From Paenibacillus_AR mesotrionivorans (GTDB lineage Bacteria > Bacillota > Bacilli > Paenibacillales > NBRC-103111), in NCBI RefSeq assembly GCF_046098205.1, contig NZ_JBJURJ010000016.1:151108-215107 (forward strand): a stretch of DNA of 64,000 nucleotides. The letters run 5' to 3'. Position 1 is the first letter of the stretch. Each line of letters opens with the position of its first letter. A model generated the notes under the pieces. It was not told the origin of the DNA and searched no databases. It worked only from the letters and a program-made list of their open reading frames with translations. Positions 43,937-52,186 of the stretch are shown in pieces. Made by a program: the position numbers and the translations under genes.

Positions 43937-44644
43937 GTGCAACAATGTGAACGGTGCAGCACAGGCTTAACCAGCTTTTTGCGGAGAGTACCGGTATTTC
44001 AATCCCTCACACTGGAGGAGCTGCAGCTTTTATCCCCATATGCAGCCTTCCGCTTTCCGGACAAGGGCGAGGCGGTTTTCCTGGAAGGCGGACGTGCGGA
44101 TGCACTCTATATTCTGGTAGACGGTCTGGTAAAGCTGAGCCGGAATTCCAATACGGGCAAGGAGCACATCTTAAGGCTATTGTACCCGGGCGATGCCTTC
44201 GGCCAGTTCGCACTCCTGCAGGAGAAGCCGTATTATACGACTGCCGAGGCGGTGGCTCCCTCCGTGATCTGCCGGATTTCCGGAGGTCATTTCCTGTCCC
44301 TTCTGGAACGCAAGCCCCAGCTGGCCTACCGCTTCCTGCAGGCGGCGGCCGAACAGCTCCAGCAGGCTGACGAATGGGCTGACGCCATGAATGTGCTGGA
44401 TGTGGAGCAGCGATTGGCCAGGCTTTTGATCCATTGCCGGGACAAACGCGGGTCACGCCTTACCCAGGAGATGGAGCTTCCCGCCGCCAAAAAGGACCTG
44501 TCCGCTCTTTTGGGCACCTCCCCGGAAACTCTTAGCCGGAAGCTGTCCAACTGGGTAGAGGGCGGCATCATCAGTATGCGCCACAGAACCATCCGGGTGC
44601 TGGATCAGGACCGTCTGGTGCAGCTGTCCAGAGGCTACAAATAA
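43937..44644 (+). CDS. FNR-like Crp/Fnr regulator with N-terminal CxxC
   Basis: 235-aa regulator with an effector domain (FLEGGRADALYILVDGLVKLSRN) and a winged helix whose recognition helix is GTSPETLSRKL. The E-x-x-S-R pattern is that of FNR, which reads TTGAT. Cysteines lie at Cys4 and Cys7 (CERC), and Cys112 in SVICRI aligns with Cys122 of E. coli FNR. The fourth cluster ligand of FNR (Cys29 position) is absent. GTG start with GGGAG 9 nt upstream. It may sense oxygen or redox state through a cluster with a non-cysteine ligand, or through a disulfide. Confidence 0.85.
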   Translation: MQQCERCSTGLTSFLRRVPVFQSLTLEELQLLSPYAAFRFPDKGEAVFLEGGRADALYILVDGLVKLSRNSNTGKEHILRLLYPGDAFGQFALLQEKPYYTTAEAVAPSVICRISGGHFLSLLERKPQLAYRFLQAAAEQLQQADEWADAMNVLDVEQRLARLLIHCRDKRGSRLTQEMELPAAKKDLSALLGTSPETLSRKLSNWVEGGIISMRHRTIRVLDQDRLVQLSRGYK

Positions 44645-45222
44645 ACGGATATCGCACCATATACCAGCATCAAGGCCATAACCGCCTGGAAAGGCCGGTG
44701 GTATTTGCCCAAAAACCGGCTGAATATCCCGCCGAACAGAGCCCATGAGCCTGCCGAGAGGACCGCAGTCCCCCCAAGAATCAGAGCGGTGAGTAGCAGC
44801 GTCCGCCATGAGTCATCGAAGGGCATCACAAAGGTGGATATAGCCGATAGCGCGTAGAGTATTCCCTTGGCATTCAAAAATTGAAGGGCCACACCTGCCC
44901 GGAAGCTGTTCAGCTCCCTGGTTTCCCCTTCCCTGCCGGGTTTGCTGATGGCTATGGCATAGGCCAAAAAAAGCATATACAAACATCCTAGAGCATTCAT
45001 AACCCCGGTTATTGACGGCAGATATTGCCGGAGGACCACGTTGAATAAACCGCACAGAAGTGAAATCAGGAAAAAACCGGAGGCCGCCCCCAATACAAAC
45101 CGGACGGTGCGGACAAAGCCGAATTTGCTGGCATTGTGCATACTCATCATATTATTAGGCCCAGGTGTAAAGGAAGAAACGAATACATACATAAAAAAGC
45201 CGGTCGAAAACATTTTTACCAC
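44635..45222 (-). CDS. LysE/RhtB-family exporter
   Basis: 195-aa exporter with six membrane helices. The opening SSFTPGPNNMMSMHNASKFG is the family signature for amino-acid efflux proteins such as RhtB, YfiK and LysE. Its end overlaps the convergent FNR-like gene by 10 bp. The XRE-cupin regulator is divergent from it across 99 bp, an arrangement often seen for cupin regulators that control amino-acid or amine exporters. Confidence 0.88.
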   Translation of the reverse strand: MVKMFSTGFFMYVFVSSFTPGPNNMMSMHNASKFGFVRTVRFVLGAASGFFLISLLCGLFNVVLRQYLPSITGVMNALGCLYMLFLAYAIAISKPGREGETRELNSFRAGVALQFLNAKGILYALSAISTFVMPFDDSWRTLLLTALILGGTAVLSAGSWALFGGIFSRFLGKYHRPFQAVMALMLVYGAISVYL

Positions 45223-45321
45223 CCCATGGATATGTTATAATACACAAAATGAACGCAATAACGTCCGTGTACGTCATATTATATATTATGGTCGTTATAT
45301 AGCACAATAGGGGGCAGTAAA

Positions 45322-45882
45322 ATGGACGACATTAATGTGGTGTTAGCGAAAAACCTGAAGAATCTTCGGGACCGGCACCGGTTAAGCCTGGACAAGGTGG
45401 CGGAGCTCAGCGGGGTCAGCAAAACCATGCTGGGTCAAATCGAACGGGGTGAATCCAATCCGACGATCAATACCGTGTGGAAAATCGCCAACGGCCTGAA
45501 AACCAGCTTTACCTCCCTCATCAACGAGCCTGTGCCGGATGCCGCGGTTATTACCTCCGGACAGGTGCAGGTCCTGGTAGAGGATAACGGGAAATGCCGG
45601 TATTATGCCTATTTTCCCTTTGACGAAAAAAGACGTTTTGAGATGTATACCATTGAAATGGACAAAGGGGGATATCTGAGCTCGGAGCCACACCGGGAGG
45701 GTACGGAAGAGTCGGTCACTATATTCGAGGGGGAGCTGACCATCCGGGTTAACCAAGAGGAATATACCGTCAAAAAAGGGGACGCCATCCGCTTTCTGGC
45801 GGACAGGTCCCACTCCTACCACAATTCCGGACATGATATGGTCCGGCTCAGCATGGTGATTCATTATCCGAATGGAGGCTAA
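45322..45882 (+). CDS. XRE-family regulator with C-terminal cupin domain
   Basis: 186-aa regulator: helix-turn-helix at residues 6-60 (NLKNLRDRHRLSLDKVAELSGVSKTMLGQIERGESNPT) and a cupin barrel from about 100 (SEPHREGTEESVTIFEGELTI, GDAIRFLADRSHSYHN) with His/Glu ligand-binding residues. Proteins of this type sense small molecules such as polyamines. AGGGGG before the ATG. It is divergent from lysE and its tail overlaps the convergent NTPase gene by 35 bp. Confidence 0.88.
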   Translation: MDDINVVLAKNLKNLRDRHRLSLDKVAELSGVSKTMLGQIERGESNPTINTVWKIANGLKTSFTSLINEPVPDAAVITSGQVQVLVEDNGKCRYYAYFPFDEKRRFEMYTIEMDKGGYLSSEPHREGTEESVTIFEGELTIRVNQEEYTVKKGDAIRFLADRSHSYHNSGHDMVRLSMVIHYPNGG

Positions 45883-46408
45883 GCTTTGTGCGGAACTCCT
45901 CCGCCAGCCGCATCGGCAGACCGTCCCGGTTAGCTGCTGTTACGGGAAGCACCGTTACCGCCGGATGCCGGATAATGGCGTCCATCCAGGGATGACCTGA
46001 CTGCTTTAGCACCCCCAGGATGGGAATGACTCCGTTAATGGCCAGCAGCACCGCTCTCTGGAAAAAACGGGCATCCCGCTCCAAGGGACCCAGCTCATCC
46101 ATCAGCAGGAGCCTTGCCCATGTCCGGCAGGCGTCCAGATAACCACTGCCCAATTGATCAAAGGCAACGGAATCGGCAAGGAAATCCGGCCGCGGCGGCA
46201 GCCCGCCCCCGAACCGGGCTACGGCATGTGCTTCATCGTAAGCCGGCTCCTCCCAGGCTGGATTCAGATACAGCCTGCGGTCCGGGCTGGCTCTCTCCGG
46301 TCCGAAGCCGGTGACGAAGCCCCCCGGGCGGATGTTCAGCTCTGCCAGCACCTTGCCAATCACGGTGCTTTTCCCCACACCAATTTCCCCTGTCAGGAAC
46401 ACATGCAT
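45848..46408 (-). CDS. THEP1-like nucleoside-triphosphatase
   Basis: 186-aa P-loop protein with Walker A GEIGVGKST (residues 7-15) and Walker B LLLMDELGPLE near 105, the pattern of the THEP1/NTPase_1 family. It is the last of five minus-strand genes, overlapping the methyltransferase by 16 bp. The family hydrolyses NTPs in vitro; its biological role is poorly known. Here it may supply NTP-driven steps in metal or cofactor delivery together with the HypB-like GTPase and ABC ATPase. Confidence 0.82.
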   Translation of the reverse strand: MHVFLTGEIGVGKSTVIGKVLAELNIRPGGFVTGFGPERASPDRRLYLNPAWEEPAYDEAHAVARFGGGLPPRPDFLADSVAFDQLGSGYLDACRTWARLLLMDELGPLERDARFFQRAVLLAINGVIPILGVLKQSGHPWMDAIIRHPAVTVLPVTAANRDGLPMRLAEEFRTKLSLHSDNESPC

Positions 46409-47112
46409 ACCGCCCTACCTCCTTCAATACGGAACACACCCATATGTTTGGTGTAGGGCAGGTAATAGGCGTACGGAGCCTGCTCTGCTTGGACCAGCCG
46501 TCGGGCCATACAGGCTTCTGTTTCCTCTGGGGTGCTGCCGTAATACACCTGCAGGAAACGCATGGCATCCGGCTTGGATACAAAGGGCTGGCCGAATTCC
46601 AAAGATACCGGCTCCAGTGTGTAGCCCCGGCCTGCCTCCTTCAGCTGCCGCTCCACCTTGTCCGCCGTTTGCCGCTTTCGTTTGCTTCCGGACAGTCCCT
46701 TACCCCCCATGCTGCTGCCTTCATTGAGGTCCACTATAGAGATCAGCTGTTTGCAGAACGGCAGGAAGAACTCCAGCGTGCTGCTGCCGAAATACGACAT
46801 CAGAATGACATCACAAACTGGCTCCGTTTGGTAACAATCCCCATGCATCGTGGAGATGTTGCCGATCCCACGGGCAGCAGCATCCGCCTCCAAAGAGGCC
46901 AGGGCCTCCCGGTTCATATCCACCCCGACAATCCGCCCCACCTCCCCAGCCAGCTCCTGGGAGAGCAGTCCCAAACCGCAGCCAATGTCGTACATCAGCT
47001 CCGCCCCGCTCACCGTCTTTCGCAGCCGGTCCGCCAGCTTCCGGTGGAAGTCCGTATAGGCGCTGGCCGCTTTAAACCAAGCTATGGTTTCCTCATTCCA
47101 TGCAAAATGCAT
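46393..47112 (-). CDS. Class I SAM-dependent methyltransferase
   Basis: 239-aa Rossmann-fold methyltransferase. Motif I reads MYDIGCGLGLLSQELAG near residue 40, the acidic SAM-binding residue lies in IVGVDMNREAL, and motif IV is CDVILMSYFGS. Substrate unknown. GGAGG before the ATG; 12 bp after the DUF364 gene. In the context of a DUF364 protein and a metal importer it could methylate a chelator or tetrapyrrole-like cofactor, but this is inference. Confidence 0.82.
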   Translation of the reverse strand: MHFAWNEETIAWFKAASAYTDFHRKLADRLRKTVSGAELMYDIGCGLGLLSQELAGEVGRIVGVDMNREALASLEADAAARGIGNISTMHGDCYQTEPVCDVILMSYFGSSTLEFFLPFCKQLISIVDLNEGSSMGGKGLSGSKRKRQTADKVERQLKEAGRGYTLEPVSLEFGQPFVSKPDAMRFLQVYYGSTPEETEACMARRLVQAEQAPYAYYLPYTKHMGVFRIEGGRAVCMCS

Positions 47113-47124
47113 ACGGGTTCCCTC

Positions 47125-47904
47125 CTATTGTGATGATTCAACTTGAGATGATTCAAACCTCAGGCTGACCTTCTGGCCGCTGGTATATATTTTGAGATGT
47201 TCCTGCCCGGAGCAGATCCGGCGGGCCTTGGCCCCATCCTTGATCACAATACCGGACAAATCCGAGATGCCGAATTCCTGCAGCATCGGTGCCATGGGCG
47301 TAGACGGCCCCACCACCACAACCTTGGCCCCTCGAATCAATTTCAAAAACCGGGGCAGCGCCTTATTCACCAGTGCCGTCGCCGTTATCACCACAAACTC
47401 CGCCTCCGGCAGCAGCGCCTCCGCCGCCCACTCCGGATAATCTCCCTCCTGCGGGATAAACTCCAGCACGGACAAATCGCATACCGGGCGGAACAATGGG
47501 TCCAGATAGTGGAAGTGCCCTACCACAACTACTTTTTTGCCCCGGATCACATTCTGGTAGGAAATAAACGGGTCGTGGATCCGGTCCTCCGCAAACCGCA
47601 CATGGGAGACGGGTACACCATTAGCTGTTGCCACCGGCAAGGCGTTGTAATAGGCGTTGATCGCTGCCTGACCCACGCTGGCTTCCTCCAGATTCCAGGA
47701 CTTCACACATTGGGCCAGCTCCTTCAGCTTCATACCCGGAGGTTTGGACAAAAGCGTCACAGGCCGGGTCCGTCCGGTCACAATTCCACTGAAGCCAAAC
47801 CCCAGCTCGCTTTCCACCAGGACCCGGCCATGGCCGCATACCAGATCCTTCACCAGACAATCCTCCGGTATCCCTTCTATCATAGCGTCATATAAACCCC
47901 ACAT
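47125..47904 (-). CDS. DUF4213/DUF364 protein, putative heavy-metal chelation
   Basis: 259-aa protein with an N-terminal DUF4213-like part and a C-terminal DUF364 Rossmann-like part (GKKVVVVGHFHYLDPLFRPVCDLSVLE near 120, LLPEAEFVVITATALVNKALPRFL, GAKVVVVGPSTPMAPMLQEFG). The family has been proposed, from a crystal structure, to chelate heavy metals, but has no assigned reaction. Its ATG abuts the stop of the ABC ATPase gene with no gap and carries GGAGGAG upstream. Central member of the five-gene unit. Confidence 0.82.
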   Translation of the reverse strand: MWGLYDAMIEGIPEDCLVKDLVCGHGRVLVESELGFGFSGIVTGRTRPVTLLSKPPGMKLKELAQCVKSWNLEEASVGQAAINAYYNALPVATANGVPVSHVRFAEDRIHDPFISYQNVIRGKKVVVVGHFHYLDPLFRPVCDLSVLEFIPQEGDYPEWAAEALLPEAEFVVITATALVNKALPRFLKLIRGAKVVVVGPSTPMAPMLQEFGISDLSGIVIKDGAKARRICSGQEHLKIYTSGQKVSLRFESSQVESSQ

Positions 47905-48921
47905 TTAAAGCTCCTCCTTCCAAACTCCAGGCTTGATACGTTCCCCCCGGCGCAGCCGGTGGCGGACCTCCATCATCTGCCTGTCCAAATCCTCCAGAAG
48001 GGCCAGGCTCTCCCGCTCCTCATCCGAACCCTCCAGAATGGCGGCTATCCCGCCGTTGCGGATCACAATCCGCTTATCGGCGCTTAAGGCCAGCACCGGA
48101 TCATGGGTGGACATCAGCACCATTTTGTCCTGGCCGGCCAACAGATGAACTGCCTCCCTGCGGTCGATGCCCGCATTCTCGATCTCATCGATAAGCACGA
48201 TGGGGGATGCACTCATATATGCCGTATCCGCAATCATGAGAGCACGGGATTGGCCGCCGGAGAGCTGTGTCACCTTGGTATCCAGGTTGAATTTCTCCCC
48301 CGCCAGCCCGTTGGCGCAGGAGAAGCACTGCCAGACCACAGCCTCCGGGTCCACACATAGCCTGCTCCGGGCATGCATGGTCAGAAACTCCGCCACGCTC
48401 AGGTCCACCACAAAATTCATGTTCTGCGACAGCTGCGCCACCAACCTGCCTTCCATGGCAAAGCGGAACTCATCGTCCGCCGCGGCTCCGTTCACGAGAA
48501 TCCGCCGCCCTGTAGGGGTGTCCCCCTGGGCTACACATTCGATATCACCCAGGAGTCTGCTTTTGCCGGACCCGGTAGGGCCAACAATGCTCACAATCTC
48601 CCCCTTGCAGATGGTTAGCTGTATATCCTCCGCCCTGCCGGTTTTGTCTTGGCCGCCGAGAATGGTCAGGGTATGGATGTCCTCCACCGACGGGTTGGCA
48701 AGTACCGACTCCAGAAACTCCTCCAGCTGCCCCAGCACCTCAACGGGTGTATATCCGAACTCTGCCAGCCGCTCCGCATTGGCATGCTCCAGCGCTTGAT
48801 GCAGCGGAAGATGGTCCGGCAGCCCCTCCAGATTCAAGTTCAGCAGAAAATCACGGGTAACCGGATAAAGCTGCTCCAATTGCCGGATAGTGTGGGAATG
48901 AATCAGCTCCGGGTAGGTCAT
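47905..48921 (-). CDS. Stand-alone ABC-type ATPase with helical N-terminal domain
   Basis: 338-aa ABC ATPase not encoded beside a matching permease. Walker A GPTGSGKS (114-121), signature LSGGQ (220-224), Walker B IVLIDEIENAG (near 241) and H-loop STHDPV are present. About 95 N-terminal residues precede the ATPase (RQLEQLYPVTRDFLLNLNLE...), helical and faintly like DUF1858/ScdA_N-type domains that handle iron-sulfur or metal centres, though the cysteine of those is missing. ATG at 48921 overlaps the GTPase stop (ATGA); the frame is open further upstream within that gene. Probably a soluble ATPase acting in cofactor handling and not transport. Confidence 0.78.
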   Translation of the reverse strand: MTYPELIHSHTIRQLEQLYPVTRDFLLNLNLEGLPDHLPLHQALEHANAERLAEFGYTPVEVLGQLEEFLESVLANPSVEDIHTLTILGGQDKTGRAEDIQLTICKGEIVSIVGPTGSGKSRLLGDIECVAQGDTPTGRRILVNGAAADDEFRFAMEGRLVAQLSQNMNFVVDLSVAEFLTMHARSRLCVDPEAVVWQCFSCANGLAGEKFNLDTKVTQLSGGQSRALMIADTAYMSASPIVLIDEIENAGIDRREAVHLLAGQDKMVLMSTHDPVLALSADKRIVIRNGGIAAILEGSDEERESLALLEDLDRQMMEVRHRLRRGERIKPGVWKEEL

Positions 48922-49613
48922 GGCGCATACCCGAAGTCCATTTTTTTCAGCATCCCCATCTGGTAGCCCTCCCCGATTCTGGTTTCCCCCGTGCAATAGG
49001 AGCAGACAGAGGCCGGTGTGGTAAAACGGAGCCGCATATCCCGAAGCGTGAGGGTTTCCGGTGCCGCCGCCACATGTTTGCCCAGCATAAACGCCCCCTG
49101 GCCCGTGATGCCATTCACATGCAGGATGGACGCCCGGCTGTTAACCTGCCGCACATTAAACCGGAACACCTCCCGCTCCGCCTGGGATACAATATCCCCC
49201 TTGGTGATCACAGCCAGATCCGCCAGCTTGAGCATCGGCCCGATTTTCCGGGGCGTATGAATGCCCGACAGACTGTCGATGACACACACCGCCAGAATGC
49301 CGCGGATATGGGGGGAGCAGCGGTTGCATAAGCCGGCGCTTTCGGTAATCAGCAGATCCAGCCCCATTCTCCGCCCCCAGTCCATCGCATCCTCAATATT
49401 GCTCACATAGAAATGATCGGGGCACACTTTCCCGGAATACCCTACCTGGACCTGGATACCCGCTTCCCGGTACCGGTGCTGGTCAAAGGAGGTTAGACAG
49501 TCGAATTTGACTACACCCAAGGTCCAGCCTTTCTCCTTGAGAGATTCAGCCAGCTGGAGAATCACCGAGGTTTTCCCGGATGACGGAGGCCCTGCTACTG
49601 TGACAAGCTTCAT
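48918..49613 (-). CDS. Cys-rich HypB/UreG-like GTPase (metallochaperone)
   Basis: 231-aa P-loop GTPase of the SIMIBI class that includes HypB, UreG and CobW. Walker A is GPPSSGKTS (8-16), with a G-domain segment VITKGD near 140 in place of NKxD. Cysteines cluster at Cys64, Cys96 and Cys99 (ESAGLCNRCSPH) and Cys204/Cys207 (CSYC), suggesting metal binding. First gene of the minus-strand unit, with a good promoter at 49669-49697, divergent from the FecCD importer. Known relatives deliver nickel or cobalt to enzymes. Confidence 0.82.
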   Translation of the reverse strand: MKLVTVAGPPSSGKTSVILQLAESLKEKGWTLGVVKFDCLTSFDQHRYREAGIQVQVGYSGKVCPDHFYVSNIEDAMDWGRRMGLDLLITESAGLCNRCSPHIRGILAVCVIDSLSGIHTPRKIGPMLKLADLAVITKGDIVSQAEREVFRFNVRQVNSRASILHVNGITGQGAFMLGKHVAAAPETLTLRDMRLRFTTPASVCSYCTGETRIGEGYQMGMLKKMDFGYAP

Positions 49614-49668
49614 GTTCTCACCCTTTCTTCAATCACACTAAACATATCTAGATATAGTAATGAAACAT

Positions 49669-49697
49669 AATCTACCGGTTATTTTCAGAATAATCAA
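49669..49697 (-). promoter_or_regulatory. Promoter of the HypB-like GTPase operon
   Basis: On the minus strand TTGATT (49692-49697), a 17-nt spacer and TAGATT (49669-49674) fit the housekeeping consensus. A 12-bp palindrome ATATCTAGATAT (49644-49655) lies in the predicted leader just downstream. Confidence 0.6.
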
Positions 49698-49719
49698 CCT
49701 ATATTTTATAACTTTCACA

Positions 49720-49757
49720 AATTAAATATATTTAATTATAACTAAATATATTTTAAT
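49720..49757. promoter_or_regulatory. Tandem AT-rich palindromes between divergent promoters
   Basis: A perfect 18-bp palindrome AATTAAATATATTTAATT (49720-49737) is followed after 2 bp by a degenerate copy AACTAAATATATTTTAAT (49740-49757), giving a 20-bp period. They lie between the -35 boxes of the two divergent promoters and abut the plus-strand one. They do not resemble the usual Fur, Zur, MntR or NikR sites. Confidence 0.6.
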
Positions 49758-49759
49758 CA

Positions 49760-49789
49760 TTGACAGAGTTTTCCCCAGCCTGCTACAAT
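49760..49789 (+). promoter_or_regulatory. Promoter of the FecCD-type importer operon
   Basis: TTGACA (49760-49765), an 18-nt spacer and TACAAT (49784-49789), about 27 bp before the TTG start codon. The perfect -35 suggests control by repression, with the tandem palindromes just upstream as operator. Confidence 0.75.
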
Positions 49790-49815
49790 TGTCGAAAAAA
49801 TAGGGAGGGATACAG

Positions 49816-50835
49816 TTGTCCAGCCGCAGAATGATCCCGCTTTTAGCCGGACTTGGTTTGCTGCTCCTTGTCCTGGTGGTGCTGTCGCTGAATATGGGCC
49901 GTTATCCCATTACGCCGGGTCAGGTGCTTCATATGCTGCTCCCGGATCTCGGCAATAGCTTGGGCCTGCCAACAACGGATGGGCAAATGCAGGCAATCTT
50001 CTTCCAGGTGCGGCTCCCCCGGATTGTGCTGGCTTGTCTGGTAGGCTGCTGCTTGTCCGCCGCCGGAGCGGCGTACCAGGGGATATTCCATAATCCCATG
50101 GCTGCTCCCGATGTGCTGGGGGCATCCGCCGGAGCAGCCTTCGGCGCCGCTTTGGCCATTCTGCTGGAGGGCTCCAAGCGGGATATTACCGCCAGCGCCT
50201 TTCTGTTCAGCCTCCTCTCCGTCGGTTTGGTGCTGTTTATCGGGCGCCGGGGCAAAGGCAGACAGGTGCTGGTTCTGATCTTATCCGGCATCATGATCGG
50301 TTCCCTCTTCTCCGCCTGCACCTCGTTTGTGAAGCTGGTGGCGGACCCCAACGACCAGCTTCCAGCCATCACCTATTGGCTGATGGGGAGTTTAGCCGGA
50401 GCCCAGCCCTCGGACGTGAAGTTCATTATGGTTCCCATGCTGCTGGGGATGCTCCCGCTATATCTCTTGCGGTGGCGGATCAATGTGCTGACTCTGGGCG
50501 AGGAGGAGGCCCGGGCGATGGGCGTACATACGGGGGCGATCCGAATGACAGTGATCCTGTCGGCAACTTTGATCACGGCCTCCAGTGTCGCCGTCAGCGG
50601 TATGATCGGCTGGGTGGGGCTTGTAATTCCACATTTGGCCCGGAAGCTGGCCGGTCCTAATTACAGCCGGCTTCTGCCTGCAGCCATGCTGGCCGGGGCG
50701 ATCTTCCTTTTGATCGTGGACAATGTGTCCCGGAATGTATGGGTGAGCGAGGTGCCGATCGGCATCCTGACGGCATTGATCGGAGCTCCCTTCTTTTTGA
50801 GCCTGATTCTGAAAAACGGAGGGAACAGCGGATGA
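49816..50835 (+). CDS. FecCD-family ABC permease (metal chelate/B12/heme type)
   Basis: 339-aa permease with about ten helices. Family motifs include YPITPGQVLHMLLPD, the RLPRIVLACLVGCCLSAAGAAYQGIFHNPMAAPDVLGASAGAA-type block (seen from residue 58), and GMIGWVGLVIPHLARKLAGPNYSRLLP near 260. TTG start with GGGAGGGA upstream. This class imports iron-siderophores, cobalamin, heme or oxyanions such as molybdate. It overlaps its ATPase gene by 4 bp. Divergent from the GTPase operon, with which it probably forms one system. Confidence 0.9.
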   Translation: MSSRRMIPLLAGLGLLLLVLVVLSLNMGRYPITPGQVLHMLLPDLGNSLGLPTTDGQMQAIFFQVRLPRIVLACLVGCCLSAAGAAYQGIFHNPMAAPDVLGASAGAAFGAALAILLEGSKRDITASAFLFSLLSVGLVLFIGRRGKGRQVLVLILSGIMIGSLFSACTSFVKLVADPNDQLPAITYWLMGSLAGAQPSDVKFIMVPMLLGMLPLYLLRWRINVLTLGEEEARAMGVHTGAIRMTVILSATLITASSVAVSGMIGWVGLVIPHLARKLAGPNYSRLLPAAMLAGAIFLLIVDNVSRNVWVSEVPIGILTALIGAPFFLSLILKNGGNSG

Positions 50836-51659
50836 GCATTCAGGTGGACCGGCTTCACTTCTCCTACCGGAGCAAGCAGGTGTTAACGGACATTACCTTT
50901 TCCGTGGAGGAGCCCTCCCTGTTATGTCTGTTAGGGCCCAACGGGGTAGGCAAAAGCACCCTGTTCCGCTGTATGCTGGGGTTACTTACGGGATATTCGG
51001 GGAGCATTACGGCGGAGGGGCATCATATCCGTAAGCTTGCTCCGGCGCAGCTGGCCCGGCTGGTGGCGTATGTGCCCCAATCCCATTCTCCGGCCTTCAG
51101 CTATTCGGTGCAGGACATGGTGCTGATGGGCACCGCCTCGCACTTTTCGCTCATGTCCTCTCCCGGGCGGAAGGAGCGGGGGCTGGCGGACGAAGCTATG
51201 GAGCGGCTAGGGATTCTCCATCTGCGGGAGCGCAGCTTCCTGGAATTAAGCGGGGGTGAGCGTCAATTGGTGCTCATCGCCCGGGCTTTGGCCCAGCAGG
51301 CGCGGATCCTCTTCATGGATGAACCCACGGCCAACCTGGATTACGGCAACCAGCTCCGGGTGCTCCAGAGGGTGAAGGAGCTGACCCGGGGCGGGTATAC
51401 GGTAATCCAGTCCACCCATAACCCCGACCAAGTGCTGCTGTTTGCCGACCGGGTGCTGGCCATGAAGGATGGCCGGGTATTCGCATGGGGAACACCCGGG
51501 GAGGTGATGAACGGGGAACTCCTGAAGGAGCTGTACGGCGTGGATATTGCCTTGGAGCAGCTGTACGGCGGAGCGGTTTCCGTCTGTATCCCGGGATTTG
51601 CCGTCCCGGCAGGAGCTGTGGGTGACGGAAAACGGAAATTAGCGGGTGTCAGCGGCTAG
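50832..51659 (+). CDS. FecE/BtuD-type ABC ATPase
   Basis: 275-aa ATPase with Walker A GPNGVGKSTLFRCMLG, Q-loop AYVPQSHSPAFSYSVQDMV, signature LSGGERQLVLIARALA, Walker B ILFMDEPTANLD and H-loop STHNPD, the set typical of metal-chelate importers. ATG at 50832 sits in the ATGA overlap with the permease stop; the longer upstream frame is inside the permease gene. The binding protein gene follows only after 527 bp of repeat-rich DNA. Confidence 0.92.
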   Translation: MSIQVDRLHFSYRSKQVLTDITFSVEEPSLLCLLGPNGVGKSTLFRCMLGLLTGYSGSITAEGHHIRKLAPAQLARLVAYVPQSHSPAFSYSVQDMVLMGTASHFSLMSSPGRKERGLADEAMERLGILHLRERSFLELSGGERQLVLIARALAQQARILFMDEPTANLDYGNQLRVLQRVKELTRGGYTVIQSTHNPDQVLLFADRVLAMKDGRVFAWGTPGEVMNGELLKELYGVDIALEQLYGGAVSVCIPGFAVPAGAVGDGKRKLAGVSG

Positions 51660-51677
51660 GTCCGCTGCCTGAGGGTA

Positions 51678-52054
51678 CTAACGGAACTTAGCTACATTCA
51701 GTGGCTGGAAACCGTTGCCTTGGCGCGCTAACGGAACTAAGCGACGCTCAGCCACCGGATTCCGCTACCACGACAGGCACTCGGTAGGCTAACGGAACTC
51801 AGCGACACTCGGAGGATGGATTCCGCGACCTCGACGCGCTAACGGAACTATACGACGCTTAGCAGCCAGAATCCAATATTTCGGCGCGCTAACGGAACTT
51901 ATCGACGCTTAGCCTGCTTTTTCAGGCAAAATTGGGTGCAGAATGGGCGCTAAGAGTCCCTGAATTCCGTTACAAATCAAATTGGTTCTTTTTCGTACGC
52001 TAAGCGCTTCTCAGTTCCGTTAACGCTCTGGCGGTTCGCTTCTGAGTTCCATTA
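51678..52054. repeat. Interspersed TAACGGAACT repeat array, locus 3 (five forward, three inverted copies)
   Basis: Forward copies CTAACGGAACT...CGACGCTTAG begin at 51678, 51728, 51789, 51839 and 51889 (periods 50, 61, 50, 50). Inverted copies begin at 51950 and 52000 (period 50), with a degenerate one near 52037-52054. Between the two blocks is a small hairpin CCTGCTTTTTCAGG. The array fills the gap between the importer ATPase and its binding protein gene and contains no plausible gene. Its transcript could fold forward copies on inverted ones. Confidence 0.88.
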
Positions 52055-52186
52055 GCTCTCCCACAGTTTGCTTCTCAAGGCTGTTAGCATTTCGACGGTT
52101 CTGTTAATCCTCCGGCGATTCCACCAGTTCGTCAGCCTAGCCTTTATTTCGTGACAGTCTCCAACTATATAAAAGGAGTGAATCAT

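Noticed and set aside
45258..45298. ATAACG ... CGTTAT inverted repeat between lysE and the XRE-cupin gene
   Set aside because: Arms are only 6 bp with a 29-nt gap in AT-rich DNA, too weak to list as an operator although the location is right for one.
51678..52022. Possible CRISPR array because of regular 50-bp repeat spacing
   Set aside because: Repeat units vary at several positions, orientation switches part-way, one step is 61 bp, spacers share no protospacer-like uniform length with a fixed repeat, and no cas genes are near.
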